Assembly: GCF_000955975.1 (NCBI RefSeq)
Contig: NZ_JYJF01000018.1
Coordinates: 12,253-76,252, forward strand
Source of the DNA: Saccharothrix sp. ST-888
GTDB taxonomy: Bacteria; Actinomycetota; Actinomycetes; Streptomycetales; Streptomycetaceae
Direction: 5' to 3'
DNA length: 64,000 nt
In this document: positions 24,455 to 32,591 of the stretch, in pieces
Layout: the number at the start of each line of letters is the position of its first letter
How positions within the stretch are numbered: position 1 is the first letter of the stretch
The notes under the pieces: generated by a model
What the model was told of the DNA's origin: nothing
What the model saw: only the letters and a program-made list of their open reading frames with translations
The model's database searches: none
Position numbers and translations under genes: made by a program

Positions 24455-26182
24455 GTGACTTCCCAGCCGCCGCCCCCGGAGGGGCCCGACGAACGTCCTG
24501 GCCGGCACTCCGGCGGACAGCCGAACGAGCCGATCGCCGATTCCCCGGCCGATTCCCCGACCGACTCGTCGGACGTGCCGCCGGACCTGCCGCCGAAAAG
24601 GCGTCCGACGGAGCGCCCGGAAAGGCCATCGCACGAACCGACGGTGGCAGGCCCGTACGGGCCGCCGAGCGGCTCGGACCCGGGAGCGGGAGCCGGTACC
24701 GGATCAGGGGCAGGCACGGGAACGGGTGCCGGCGAAACGCCGACGGGACCTCCGCGCGGGCCGCTCCTGGGGCCGGGCACCGGGGCCGGCGCCGGGGCTG
24801 GTCCGGGCGCCGGGGTTGGGACTGGTGCCGGTGCCGGGGCTGGTTCGGGACCGCCGTCCAAGCCCCGTTGGCTGGCCGGCTTCCCCGGTGGACCGGGGCG
24901 TCGTCGCAAGCCCGGGCCCGGGTGGAGCAGAGGCCGGACGATCGCTCTGGTGGCGGCGGTGGTCGTGGTGGCCGGGGCGGTGACCTTCGTGCTGACCAAC
25001 CGCACCACCGGGGGCAGAGCCACCTCGCAGGTGGTGCTGCAACCCGTGAGCGCTGTGGGCCCCGACCCGTTCACGGGCTCGGTCGCGACGCAGCCGACCG
25101 CGCCGTCGGCATCGCCGTCCGGGAACGGGAGTTCGGCGGCCGCAGGCGGTTCCGCGACGGTGACCGCCTCGGTGGGTACCAGTGCCGGGCAGTCGGTCCA
25201 GGGCACCCAGACGGGCCTGTACGGGGGCAGCACCTCGGCCGACAGCTGCGACGTCCCCAAGCTCGCGGGCTTCCTCGCCTCCGACCCCGCCAAGGCCCGC
25301 GCCTGGGCGGGAGTGGAGGGCATCGAGCCCGGCGCGATCGGCACGTACCTCCAGACGCTGACGCCGGTCGTCCTGCGGGCCGACACCCGGGTGACCAACC
25401 ACGGCTTCAGTAACGGCTCGGCGACGGCGTTCCAGGCCGTGCTTCAGGCGGGTACGGCGGTCCTGGTCGACGCCCACGGGTCCCCCAGGGTCCGCTGTGC
25501 CTGCGGCAACCCGCTGCTGCCGCCGGCCCTGAGCGCCAAGCCCAGCTACCTGGGCACGCCCTGGCCGTCCTTCCGGACCCAGACGGTCGTGGTGGTGATC
25601 CCGGCACCGAGTCCGATGCCGCAGCTCGTGGTGGTGGACCCGTCCAGCGGCGCATCGTTCGCGAAGCCCGTCGGCCCCACGGGTGCCGCCACCGCCACCG
25701 GCCCGGCCACCGGCAGTCCCCCGGGTACGGGCGGGAGCGCTCCGGGTACGGGCGGGAGTACGCATCCGACGGCAGGCGCGAGCGCGAGCCATGGCACGAG
25801 TGCGGCCACCGGTTCGGGTGCGGGCAGTCCGGGTGAGACCAGTCCAGGTGGGACGAGTCCGCATACGACCGCTCCGGGCGTGACAAGTCCGGGCGCGACA
25901 AGTCCGGGCGCGACAAGTCCGGGCACGACCGCTCCGGGCACGACAAGTCCGGGCACGACAAGTCCGGGCACGACAAGTCCGGGCACGACAAGTCCGGGCA
26001 CGACAAGTCCGGAGACGGCCACCGGCAGCGGTACCGGCTCCGGTCCCACCGGGGCTGCGAGCGCCGAGCAGACCCCGAGCGAGCTGCCGACCCCGAGCGG
26101 AATGCCGACCTCGAGCGGAATGCCGACCTCGACGGTGCCGCCGAGCCCGCTCCCGAGTGACCTGTCGTCCGGACCCGGCTAG
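24455..26182 (+). CDS. DUF6777 single-pass membrane protein with repeat stalk
   Basis: The GTG at 24455 has GGAGG in front and is used instead of earlier in-frame ATG codons. The 575-aa product has four parts: about 160 residues of cytosolic Pro/Gly/Ala low-complexity sequence with GTGAGAGPGAG stretches; a membrane helix at about 165-188 (RTIALVAAVVVVAGAVTFVLTN); an extracellular DUF6777 domain at about 255-400 (SCDVPKLAGFL, AVLVDAHGSPRVRCACGNPL, WPSFRTQTVVVV) with three Cys; and a Thr/Ser/Pro/Gly stalk. DUF6777 is seen in actinomycete membrane proteins, often near kinases or on kinase tails; its function is unknown. The stalk could span the cell wall. Confidence 0.8.
   Translation: MTSQPPPPEGPDERPGRHSGGQPNEPIADSPADSPTDSSDVPPDLPPKRRPTERPERPSHEPTVAGPYGPPSGSDPGAGAGTGSGAGTGTGAGETPTGPPRGPLLGPGTGAGAGAGPGAGVGTGAGAGAGSGPPSKPRWLAGFPGGPGRRRKPGPGWSRGRTIALVAAVVVVAGAVTFVLTNRTTGGRATSQVVLQPVSAVGPDPFTGSVATQPTAPSASPSGNGSSAAAGGSATVTASVGTSAGQSVQGTQTGLYGGSTSADSCDVPKLAGFLASDPAKARAWAGVEGIEPGAIGTYLQTLTPVVLRADTRVTNHGFSNGSATAFQAVLQAGTAVLVDAHGSPRVRCACGNPLLPPALSAKPSYLGTPWPSFRTQTVVVVIPAPSPMPQLVVVDPSSGASFAKPVGPTGAATATGPATGSPPGTGGSAPGTGGSTHPTAGASASHGTSAATGSGAGSPGETSPGGTSPHTTAPGVTSPGATSPGATSPGTTAPGTTSPGTTSPGTTSPGTTSPGTTSPETATGSGTGSGPTGAASAEQTPSELPTPSGMPTSSGMPTSTVPPSPLPSDLSSGPG
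25876..26010 (+). repeat. Nine 15-bp coding repeats in the DUF6777 gene
   Basis: Nine units of GGGCACGACAAGTCC type run head to tail; units 5-9 are identical and units 1-4 differ by one to four bases. They encode a pentapeptide (P-G-T-T-S type), making an extended, probably O-glycosylatable stalk. Perfect identity of the last five units shows recent expansion, so length probably varies between strains. Confidence 0.9.
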
Positions 26183-26217
26183 ACCGGTTCCCGGCGCGGG
26201 TGAGGGAGACTGGGAGC

Positions 26218-26436
26218 ATGTGTCGGAGTATCAAGACGCTGCGGCCTCCGGTGATGCCCGAAGTCACCCAGGAGGACATCCACGCGGCGGCGTTGCAGTA
26301 CGTACGGAAGGTTTCCGGGTTCCGGGCGCCCGCCGCACACAACCAAGAGGTGTTCGACCGGGCGGTGGAGGCGGTGGCCGAGGCCACCCGCGAGCTGCTG
26401 GACGACCTGGTGGTCCGCGGCGCACACACCGGCTGA
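26218..26436 (+). CDS. DUF2277 family protein
   Basis: The 72-aa protein starts MCRSIKTLRPP and continues ALQYVRKVSGFRAP, the signature of DUF2277, a small conserved family of unknown function found in many bacteria. GGGAG lies directly before the ATG at 26218; an in-frame ATG 6 codons upstream is less likely because the family begins with MCRSIK. The N-terminal Cys is conserved. It follows the DUF6777 gene by 35 bp and could be co-transcribed. Confidence 0.85.
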   Translation: MCRSIKTLRPPVMPEVTQEDIHAAALQYVRKVSGFRAPAAHNQEVFDRAVEAVAEATRELLDDLVVRGAHTG

Positions 26437-26565
26437 CCCGAACCGACCAGGATGGGCCCGCACGGACCAGGGCGCCGGACCGGGGCACCGAGGCAGGCCC
26501 CGGGTGACGCCAGGGCCCACGCGGCCCTGCCCGCCGGTGGCCGGGACGGTGGCACGGGCGGTCCG

Positions 26566-27312
26566 TCAGCCCAGGAACCCCCGGAGCAGTGCGGCGGTGG
26601 CCTCCAAGTGCTCCTCCGTCGCCCGGCGGGCGCGGTCGATGTCGCCGGCCAGGATCGCCTCGGCCATCGCGCGGTGCTGCTCGGAGGCGTTCTCGATGTT
26701 GCGGTCCAGGATCGGGATGGCGTTGAGCAGGTCGTTGAGCCGCATCCGGATCTCGGCGACGCCTGCGGCCAGCGAGTGGGAGCCGGTGAGTTCGGCGATC
26801 GCCAGGTGGAACCGGGAGTCGAGTTGCCGGTACCCGGCCGGGGTGGCCTGCTCCAGGTCGGCGAGCCGGCTGCGCAGATGGTCGACCTGATGATCCGTCA
26901 GCATGCGCCTGGCGGCCTGTTCGGCGGCGCCGGTCTCCAGGACCATCCGGTAGGTCAGCGCGTCCTCCAGCTCGGCGCCCATGTGGCGGACGGCGCGGCG
27001 GAGTTCGCCGAGGTCGGGCGGCGGCTGGCGGTAGGTGACGAAGGTGCCGCCGTAGCGGCCGCGGCGGGATTCGACGCAGCCGGCCTGCTGGAGCGAGCGG
27101 ATCGCCTCGCGCAGCGTCTCGCGGCTGATGTTGAGCCGGGCGGCGAGTTCGCGTTCGGGGGGCAGTCGGTCGCCGTGCTCGAAGATGCCGAGTTTGATGG
27201 CCTCCAGGAGCCGCTGGACCGTCTCCTCGAACGCGTTGCCGGTCCGGACGGGCCGGAAGATCGCGCCGCCCTGCCAGTCCGTGCGTATCCCGCGTCTGTC
27301 TGCCTGCTCCAC
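26566..27312 (-). CDS. FadR-subfamily GntR regulator
   Basis: The 248-aa regulator has an N-terminal winged helix (FEETVQRLLEAIKLGIFEHGDRLPPERELAARLNISRETLREAIRSL, about residues 25-72) and a C-terminal FCD ligand domain (RMVLETGAAEQAARRM, FHLAIAELTGS, EQHRAMAEAI), whose His/Asp residues usually bind a metal and a carboxylate. The GTG at 27312 is chosen; there is no Shine-Dalgarno, but TACGAT stands 6 nt before it, so the mRNA may be leaderless. It faces the permease-ligase operon and almost certainly controls it. A related regulator accompanies the S. coelicolor glnA4-type loci; this comparison is from memory. Confidence 0.85.
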   Translation of the reverse strand: MEQADRRGIRTDWQGGAIFRPVRTGNAFEETVQRLLEAIKLGIFEHGDRLPPERELAARLNISRETLREAIRSLQQAGCVESRRGRYGGTFVTYRQPPPDLGELRRAVRHMGAELEDALTYRMVLETGAAEQAARRMLTDHQVDHLRSRLADLEQATPAGYRQLDSRFHLAIAELTGSHSLAAGVAEIRMRLNDLLNAIPILDRNIENASEQHRAMAEAILAGDIDRARRATEEHLEATAALLRGFLG

Positions 27313-27353
27313 GTGGGCATCGTACCGAGGGATTCGCACAGACGGGTCGGCGA

Positions 27354-27368
27354 ACGGATCGGATCCGT
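27354..27368. promoter_or_regulatory. 15-bp palindrome upstream of the GntR gene
   Basis: ACGGATC-G-GATCCGT is a palindrome with 7-bp arms, centred 49 bp before the GntR start, over where the -35 box would lie. It is a candidate autoregulatory site for the GntR protein. Confidence 0.5.
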
Positions 27369-27457
27369 CCCGGGGGAGCTGTTCCGGTAGCGGTTCAACG
27401 CTCGCTCTCGCACGTCCTCTTGACGCGGTGGTGGCGGGGGGTGAAGCATGCGCATTA

Positions 27458-27487
27458 CGCCAATGGTCTGTTTCCGGGCCATTGGCG
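27458..27487. promoter_or_regulatory. 9-bp-arm dyad upstream of the permease operon
   Basis: CGCCAATGG (27458-27466) and CCATTGGCG (27479-27487) are perfect inverted copies with a 12-bp centre, 58 bp before the permease ATG. They may be paired half-sites for the divergent GntR protein or a leader hairpin. The differing sequence from the 27354-27368 palindrome argues that two proteins may act here. Confidence 0.5.
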
Positions 27488-27544
27488 GCCACAGTGCCGT
27501 GGGCGCACGTTTCGGAATCCCCCACCGAACACCCAGGGGTGCGC

Positions 27545-29098
27545 ATGTCCTCCGACCACCACTCACCACACCCGCCCGCGCCCGCCGACGATTCCCTGTC
27601 GGCGGACGAGCGGCGGCTCAAAGAGCTCGGATACACCCAGGAGTTGGCCCGCTCGATGTCGGGCTTCTCCAACTTCGCCGTCTCCTTCTCGATTGTGTCC
27701 ATTTTGTCCGGTTGTCTGACCCTCTACGGGTTCGGCATGACCACCGGCGGTCCCGCGCTGATCACGTGGGGCTGGCCGGTGGTGGGTGCGATGACGCTGT
27801 GCGTCGCGCTCGCCATGGCCGAGATCTGCTCCAGCTACCCGACCGCCGGCGGCCTGTACTACTGGGCCGCCAAGCTCGCCCCCTCGCGTGGGCCGGCCTG
27901 GTCGTGGGTCACCGGCTGGTGCAACTTCATGGGGCAGGTCGCCGTCACCGCGGGCGTCGACTTCGGCGCCGCCTCCTTCGCCAACGCCTTCCTCGAACTC
28001 CAGTGGGGGTACGCCTCCACCCCCGCCCACACCGTCCTGATCTTCGCGGTCATCCTGCTGCTGCACGGACTGCTCAACACCCGGGGCGTCCGGCTGGTGG
28101 CCGTGCTGAACAACGTCAGCGTCTGGTGGCACGTCTTCGGCGTCCTGATCATCGTCGGCGCGCTGCTCGCCATACCGTCCCACCACGCCTCCGCCTCCTT
28201 CGTGTTCACCCGCTTCGTCAACAACACCGGTTTCCACAGCTCGTTCTACGTCGCCCTGCTCGGCCTGCTGCTCGCCCAGTACACCCTCACCGGCTACGAC
28301 GCCTCGGCCCACATGACCGAGGAGACCCACGACGCGGCCCGCTCGGGCCCCAAGGGGATCGTCAACTCCGTTGTGGTGTCGCTGGTCGCGGGCTGGATCC
28401 TGCTGCTCGGCATCACGTTCGCGATCCAGAACTACGACGGTGCGGTCAACAGCTCGACCGGAGTGCCGCCCGCGCAGATCTTCCTGGACGCACTCGGCGC
28501 GAGCGGCGCAAAGCTGCTCCTGCTGATCGTCATCGGCGCCCAGTTCTTCTGCGGGATGGCCTCGGTGACCGCCAACTCCCGTATGATCTACGCCTTTTCA
28601 CGTGACGGCGCACTGCCGGGATCGCGGATCTGGCACCGGATCGACCCGCGCACCCAGACACCCACCAACGCCGTCTGGCTCGCCGCCGGCGGCGCGTTCC
28701 TGCTCGGCGCCCAGGACCTGTGGAACGCCACCGCATACGCCGCCGTCACCTCCGTCTCCGTCATCGGGATGTACATCTCGTACGTCATCCCGGTCTATCT
28801 GAGACTCCGTCAGGGTGACGCCTTCGAGCGCGGTCCCTGGCATCTGGGCCGCTGGAGCAAGCCCGTCGGTACGCTGGCGGTCGGCTGGACGGTACTGATC
28901 TCCGTGCTGTTCATGCTGCCCACCGTCAGCCCGATCACGGTCACCAGCTTCAACTACACCCCCGTCGCGGTCGCCGTCGTGCTCGGCTCCGCCGGAATCT
29001 GGTGGCTGGTCTCGGCCCGGCACTGGTTCACCGGCCCCAAGATCCACCAGGTACCGACCGAACCCACCGACCGGACAAGCGAATTGGAGCCACGATGA
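27545..29098 (+). CDS. APC-superfamily amino acid/amine permease
   Basis: The 517-aa membrane protein has about twelve helices after a hydrophilic N terminus. RLKELGYTQELARSMSGFSNFAVSFS and AEICSSYPTAGGLYYWAAKLA are typical of the amino acid/GABA/choline permease group (APC), and GYDASAHMTEETHDAA matches the conserved loop after helix 8. It would import an amine, amino alcohol or amino acid with protons. AGGGG precedes the ATG. Its stop overlaps the next start (ATGA, 29095-29098), so uptake is translationally coupled to the ligase that acts on the imported amine. Confidence 0.92.
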   Translation: MSSDHHSPHPPAPADDSLSADERRLKELGYTQELARSMSGFSNFAVSFSIVSILSGCLTLYGFGMTTGGPALITWGWPVVGAMTLCVALAMAEICSSYPTAGGLYYWAAKLAPSRGPAWSWVTGWCNFMGQVAVTAGVDFGAASFANAFLELQWGYASTPAHTVLIFAVILLLHGLLNTRGVRLVAVLNNVSVWWHVFGVLIIVGALLAIPSHHASASFVFTRFVNNTGFHSSFYVALLGLLLAQYTLTGYDASAHMTEETHDAARSGPKGIVNSVVVSLVAGWILLLGITFAIQNYDGAVNSSTGVPPAQIFLDALGASGAKLLLLIVIGAQFFCGMASVTANSRMIYAFSRDGALPGSRIWHRIDPRTQTPTNAVWLAAGGAFLLGAQDLWNATAYAAVTSVSVIGMYISYVIPVYLRLRQGDAFERGPWHLGRWSKPVGTLAVGWTVLISVLFMLPTVSPITVTSFNYTPVAVAVVLGSAGIWWLVSARHWFTGPKIHQVPTEPTDRTSELEPR

Positions 29099-30453
29099 GC
29101 GGTACGCGACTCACCCTCGACCGACTGCGCACGCTCGTCGCCGCCGGCGAGGTGGACACCGTCGTCCTCGCCATGACCGACATGCAGGGCCGCCTCCAGG
29201 GCAAGCGGATCGCCGCCGAGTACTTCCTCACCGACGTCGTCCCCAACTCCGCCGAGGGCTGCGGCTACCTGCTCGCCGTCGACATCGACATGAACACCGT
29301 CGACGGCTACGAGAACTCCTCCTGGGACAGCGGCTACGGCGACTTCGTCCTGAAACCCGACCTGAACACCCTGCGGATGGTCCCCTGGCACCCGGCCACC
29401 GCGATGGTCCAGTGCGATGTGGACAACCACGACGGCACCCCGGTGGCGGTCTCCCCCCGGCAGGTGCTGCGCCGCCAGCTCGACCGGCTCGCCGGATACG
29501 GCTGGAAGGCGTACGTGGGAACGGAGTTGGAGTTCATCGTGTTCCGCGACAGCTACGAAGAGGCGTGGAACAAGGACTACCGGCAGCTCACCCCAGCCAA
29601 CCAGTACAACGTCGACTACTCCATCCTCGGCACCGCGAAGATCGAACCGCTGCTGCGCCGCCTGCGCAACGAGATGGCCGGGGCCGGACTCACCGTCGAG
29701 TCGGCCAAGGGCGAGTGCAACCTCGGCCAGCACGAGATCGCCTTCAAGTACGGGGACGCGCTGACCACGTGCGACGACCACGCCGTCTACAAGACCGGCG
29801 CCAAGGAGATCGCCGGGCAGGAGGAGTACAGCCTCACCTTCATGGCCAAGTTCAACGAACGCGAGGGCAACTCCTGCCACATCCACCTCAGCCTGCGCGA
29901 CGAGGACGGCGTACCGGTGATGCCCGGTGACGGGCCGCACGGCTTCTCCAAGGTGATGGAGCACTTCCTGGCCGGCCAGCTCGCCTGCCTGGCCGAGTTC
30001 GCCCTGCTGCTCGCGCCCACCGTCAACTCCTACAAGCGGTACGTGGCGGGCAGTTTCGCCCCCACCGCGATCGCCTGGGGACGCGACAACCGCAGCTGCG
30101 CCCTGCGGGTGGTCGGCCACGGCTCCTCGCTGCGCTTCGAGAACCGGGTGCCCGGCGGCGACGTCAACCCCTACCTCGCGGTGGCCGCGCTGATCGCCGC
30201 CGGACTGCACGGCATCGAGCAGCAGCTGGAGCTGGAACCGGAGTTCGCCGGCAACGCGTACGCCTCCGACGCCCCGCGCGTCCCCGCCACCCTGCGCGAC
30301 GCCGTGGCCGCCTTCGAGCAGAGCGAAGCGGCCGGCCTCGCCTTCGGCAAGGACGTCGTCCGCCACTACAGCCATGCCGGCCGGGTCGAACTGGCCGCCT
30401 TCGACGCGGCGGTGACCGACTGGGAGCGGCGCCGCGGATTCGAGCGGCTGTGA
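29095..30453 (+). CDS. Glutamine synthetase-like gamma-glutamyl-amine ligase
   Basis: The 452-aa GS-fold enzyme ligates glutamate to an amine with ATP. The fold motifs are visible: GTELEFIVF (metal-binding Glu), KGECNLGQHEIAF, GNSCHIHLSL (phosphate/metal His), APTVNSYKRY, and CALRVVGHG...RFENRVPGGDVNPYLA. True GlnA has NRSAAIRIP; here the corresponding segment reads NRSCALRVVG. Specialised Streptomyces paralogues GlnA3 and GlnA4 use polyamines and ethanolamine instead of ammonia, and operon context supports such a role here: permease before, gamma-glutamyl hydrolase and dehydrogenases after. Ammonium assimilation is unlikely. Confidence 0.9.
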   Translation: MSGTRLTLDRLRTLVAAGEVDTVVLAMTDMQGRLQGKRIAAEYFLTDVVPNSAEGCGYLLAVDIDMNTVDGYENSSWDSGYGDFVLKPDLNTLRMVPWHPATAMVQCDVDNHDGTPVAVSPRQVLRRQLDRLAGYGWKAYVGTELEFIVFRDSYEEAWNKDYRQLTPANQYNVDYSILGTAKIEPLLRRLRNEMAGAGLTVESAKGECNLGQHEIAFKYGDALTTCDDHAVYKTGAKEIAGQEEYSLTFMAKFNEREGNSCHIHLSLRDEDGVPVMPGDGPHGFSKVMEHFLAGQLACLAEFALLLAPTVNSYKRYVAGSFAPTAIAWGRDNRSCALRVVGHGSSLRFENRVPGGDVNPYLAVAALIAAGLHGIEQQLELEPEFAGNAYASDAPRVPATLRDAVAAFEQSEAAGLAFGKDVVRHYSHAGRVELAAFDAAVTDWERRRGFERL

Positions 30454-31166
30454 CCGGCCGACCGCTGGTGGGGATCACCAGCTACCTCAGCGAGGCCGCC
30501 TGGGGCGTCTGGCGCCAGCCCGCCGCGCTGATCCCGCAGCCGTACGTGGACGCCGTCACCCGGGCCGGCGGCACGGCCGTCCTGCTCCCGCCCCAACCCG
30601 ACGGCGCCGCCGACCTGGTGGACCGGCTCGACGGACTGCTGCTCGCCGGCGGACCGGACATCGGACCCGCCCGCTACGGAGCCGAACCGCACCCGAGGAC
30701 CGACCCGCCGCACGAACTGCGCGACACCTGGGAGTCGGCACTGCTCGCCGCGGCACTGGAACGCGACCTGCCGGTCCTCGGCGTCTGCCGGGGCCTGCAA
30801 CTGCTCAACGTCGCCCACGGCGGCGACCTGATCCAGCACCTGCCCGACCGGACCGGCGACGACGGACACCGGATCGCCCCCGCGACCTACCGGCAGCAGG
30901 CGGTGACCGTCCGGGCCGACAGCCGGCTCGGACGGATCCTCGGCAGCACCGCCAAGGTGCCCTGCTACCACCACCAGGCCGTCGGACGCGTCGGCGCCGG
31001 GCTCGAAGCCACCGCCTGGAGCACGGACCGCAGCGTCGAGGCCCTGGAGCGGCCCGACCGCCGCTTCGTCCTCGGCGTGCAGTGGCACCCCGAGGCCGAC
31101 CCGGCCGACCCCCGACTCTTCGAAGCATTCGTCCGGACCAGCAGCCGCAAGGAGACCTCCGCATGA
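30450..31166 (+). CDS. Gamma-glutamyl amide hydrolase, PuuD-like class I amidotransferase
   Basis: The 238-aa peptidase C26 protein cleaves the gamma-glutamyl bond to give back glutamate, the last step of the gamma-glutamylation routes. The nucleophile Cys is in GVCRGLQLLNV (about residue 112), the catalytic His-Glu in GVQWHPEAD (about residue 211), and YHHQAVGRV is a family motif. It starts at a GTG overlapping the ligase stop (GTGA) and ends overlapping the aldehyde dehydrogenase start (ATGA). E. coli PuuD hydrolyses gamma-glutamyl-GABA; the exact substrate here depends on the amine imported. Confidence 0.9.
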   Translation: MTGRPLVGITSYLSEAAWGVWRQPAALIPQPYVDAVTRAGGTAVLLPPQPDGAADLVDRLDGLLLAGGPDIGPARYGAEPHPRTDPPHELRDTWESALLAAALERDLPVLGVCRGLQLLNVAHGGDLIQHLPDRTGDDGHRIAPATYRQQAVTVRADSRLGRILGSTAKVPCYHHQAVGRVGAGLEATAWSTDRSVEALERPDRRFVLGVQWHPEADPADPRLFEAFVRTSSRKETSA

Positions 31167-32536
31167 CCGAACCCGACCTCTTCCAGGTGGTCGACCCGGC
31201 CACCGAAGAAGTGATCGAGACCGTCGCCATGGCGGGGATCGCCGAGACCGACGCGGCGATCGCCCGGGCCAAGGCCGCCTTCGACACCTGGCGGCGGGTC
31301 GGCCCCGCCGACCGCGCCCGGCTGCTGCGCGCCTTCGCCGCCGCCGTCGACGCCGACCTGGAGAACCTGGCGCAGCTCGAAATCGCCAACGCCGGGCACA
31401 CGGTGGGCAACGCCCGCTGGGAGGCCGGCAACGCCCGCGACGTCATCGAGTACTACGCCGCCACCCCCGAACGGCTCTTCGGGCGCCAGATCCCGGTCGC
31501 CGGCGGCATCGACGTCACCTTCCAGGAACCGCTCGGCGTCGTCGGCGTCATCGTCCCGTGGAACTTCCCGATGCCCATTGCCGCCTGGGGCTTCGCACCC
31601 GCCCTGGCCGCAGGCAACACGGTGGTCCTCAAGCCCGCCGAACTCACCCCGCTGACCGCACTGCGGCTCGCCGACCTGGCCAGGACCGCCGGCCTCCCCG
31701 AAGGCGTGTTCCAGGTCCTGCCCGGGCGCGGACCGGTGGTCGGCCAGCGCTTCGTCACCCACCCGGACGTCCGCAAGGTGGTCTTCACCGGATCGAGCCG
31801 GGTCGGCAGGGCGGTGGCCGCCGGCTGCGCCGAGCAGGTCAAGCCGGTCACCCTGGAGCTGGGCGGCAAGAGCGCCAACATCGTGTTCGCCGACGCTGAT
31901 CTGGCGAAGGCCGCCGCCACCGCGCCGTACGCGGTCTTCGACAACGCCGGGCAGGACTGCTGCGCCCGCTCGCGCATCCTGGTCCAGGAGTCTGTGTTCG
32001 ACGACTTCATGGCACTGCTCGAACCGGCCGTCCTCGGCGTCCGGGTCGGCGACCCGCGCGACGAGAAGACCGAGATGGGCCCGCTGATCTCGGCCGCGCA
32101 GCGCGACCGGGTCGCCTCCTACGTCCCGGCCGGCGCGCCGGTCGCGGTGCAGGGGCTGACGCCTGAGGGCCGGGGCTTCTGGTTCCCGCCGACCGTGCTC
32201 GCACCGGTGGACCAGGGCTCGCCCGCGTTCACCGAGGAGATCTTCGGGCCGGTCGTCGCGGTGGTGCCGTTCCGCGACGAGGAGGACGCGCTGCGGATCG
32301 CCAACCGGACCGAGTACGGGCTCTCCGGCTCCATCTGGACCCGGGACGTCGGCCGGGCACTGCGCGTGGCCCGCGGCGTGGAGGCGGGCAACCTCTCCGT
32401 CAACTCCCACTCCTCGGTGCGGTATTCGACCCCGTTCGGCGGCTTCAAGCAGTCGGGCCTCGGGCGCGAGCTCGGCCCCGACGCGGTACTCGCCTTCACC
32501 GAGACCAAGAACGTCTTCATCTCGACCGACGACTGA
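31163..32536 (+). CDS. NAD(P)-dependent aldehyde dehydrogenase (PuuC-like)
   Basis: The 457-aa enzyme oxidises an aldehyde to an acid. It shows VIVPWNFPMPIAAW, the general-base Glu in LELGGKSANIVF (about residue 235), the Cys nucleophile in GQDCCARSRI (about residue 268) and EEIFGPVVAVVPF. The ATG overlaps the preceding stop by 4 bp, so it is the fourth coupled gene. In the expected route it would oxidise the gamma-glutamyl aldehyde before PuuD-like cleavage. The reading frame ends inside a run of ACTGAACCG repeats. Confidence 0.92.
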   Translation: MTEPDLFQVVDPATEEVIETVAMAGIAETDAAIARAKAAFDTWRRVGPADRARLLRAFAAAVDADLENLAQLEIANAGHTVGNARWEAGNARDVIEYYAATPERLFGRQIPVAGGIDVTFQEPLGVVGVIVPWNFPMPIAAWGFAPALAAGNTVVLKPAELTPLTALRLADLARTAGLPEGVFQVLPGRGPVVGQRFVTHPDVRKVVFTGSSRVGRAVAAGCAEQVKPVTLELGGKSANIVFADADLAKAAATAPYAVFDNAGQDCCARSRILVQESVFDDFMALLEPAVLGVRVGDPRDEKTEMGPLISAAQRDRVASYVPAGAPVAVQGLTPEGRGFWFPPTVLAPVDQGSPAFTEEIFGPVVAVVPFRDEEDALRIANRTEYGLSGSIWTRDVGRALRVARGVEAGNLSVNSHSSVRYSTPFGGFKQSGLGRELGPDAVLAFTETKNVFISTDD

Positions 32537-32578
32537 ACCGGTTCACTGAACCGATTAACTGCACCGATCACTGAACCG
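32532..32578 (+). repeat. Four ACTGAACCG repeats between two operon genes
   Basis: ACTGAACCG occurs at 32532-32540, 32545-32553 and 32570-32578, and as ACTGCACCG at 32558-32566, with spacing of 13, 13 and 12 bp. The first overlaps the aldehyde dehydrogenase stop and the last ends 2 bp before GAGGAG of the SDR gene. It fills the only non-coupled junction in the operon. Confidence 0.85.
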
Positions 32579-32591
32579 AGGAGTGAGCAGC

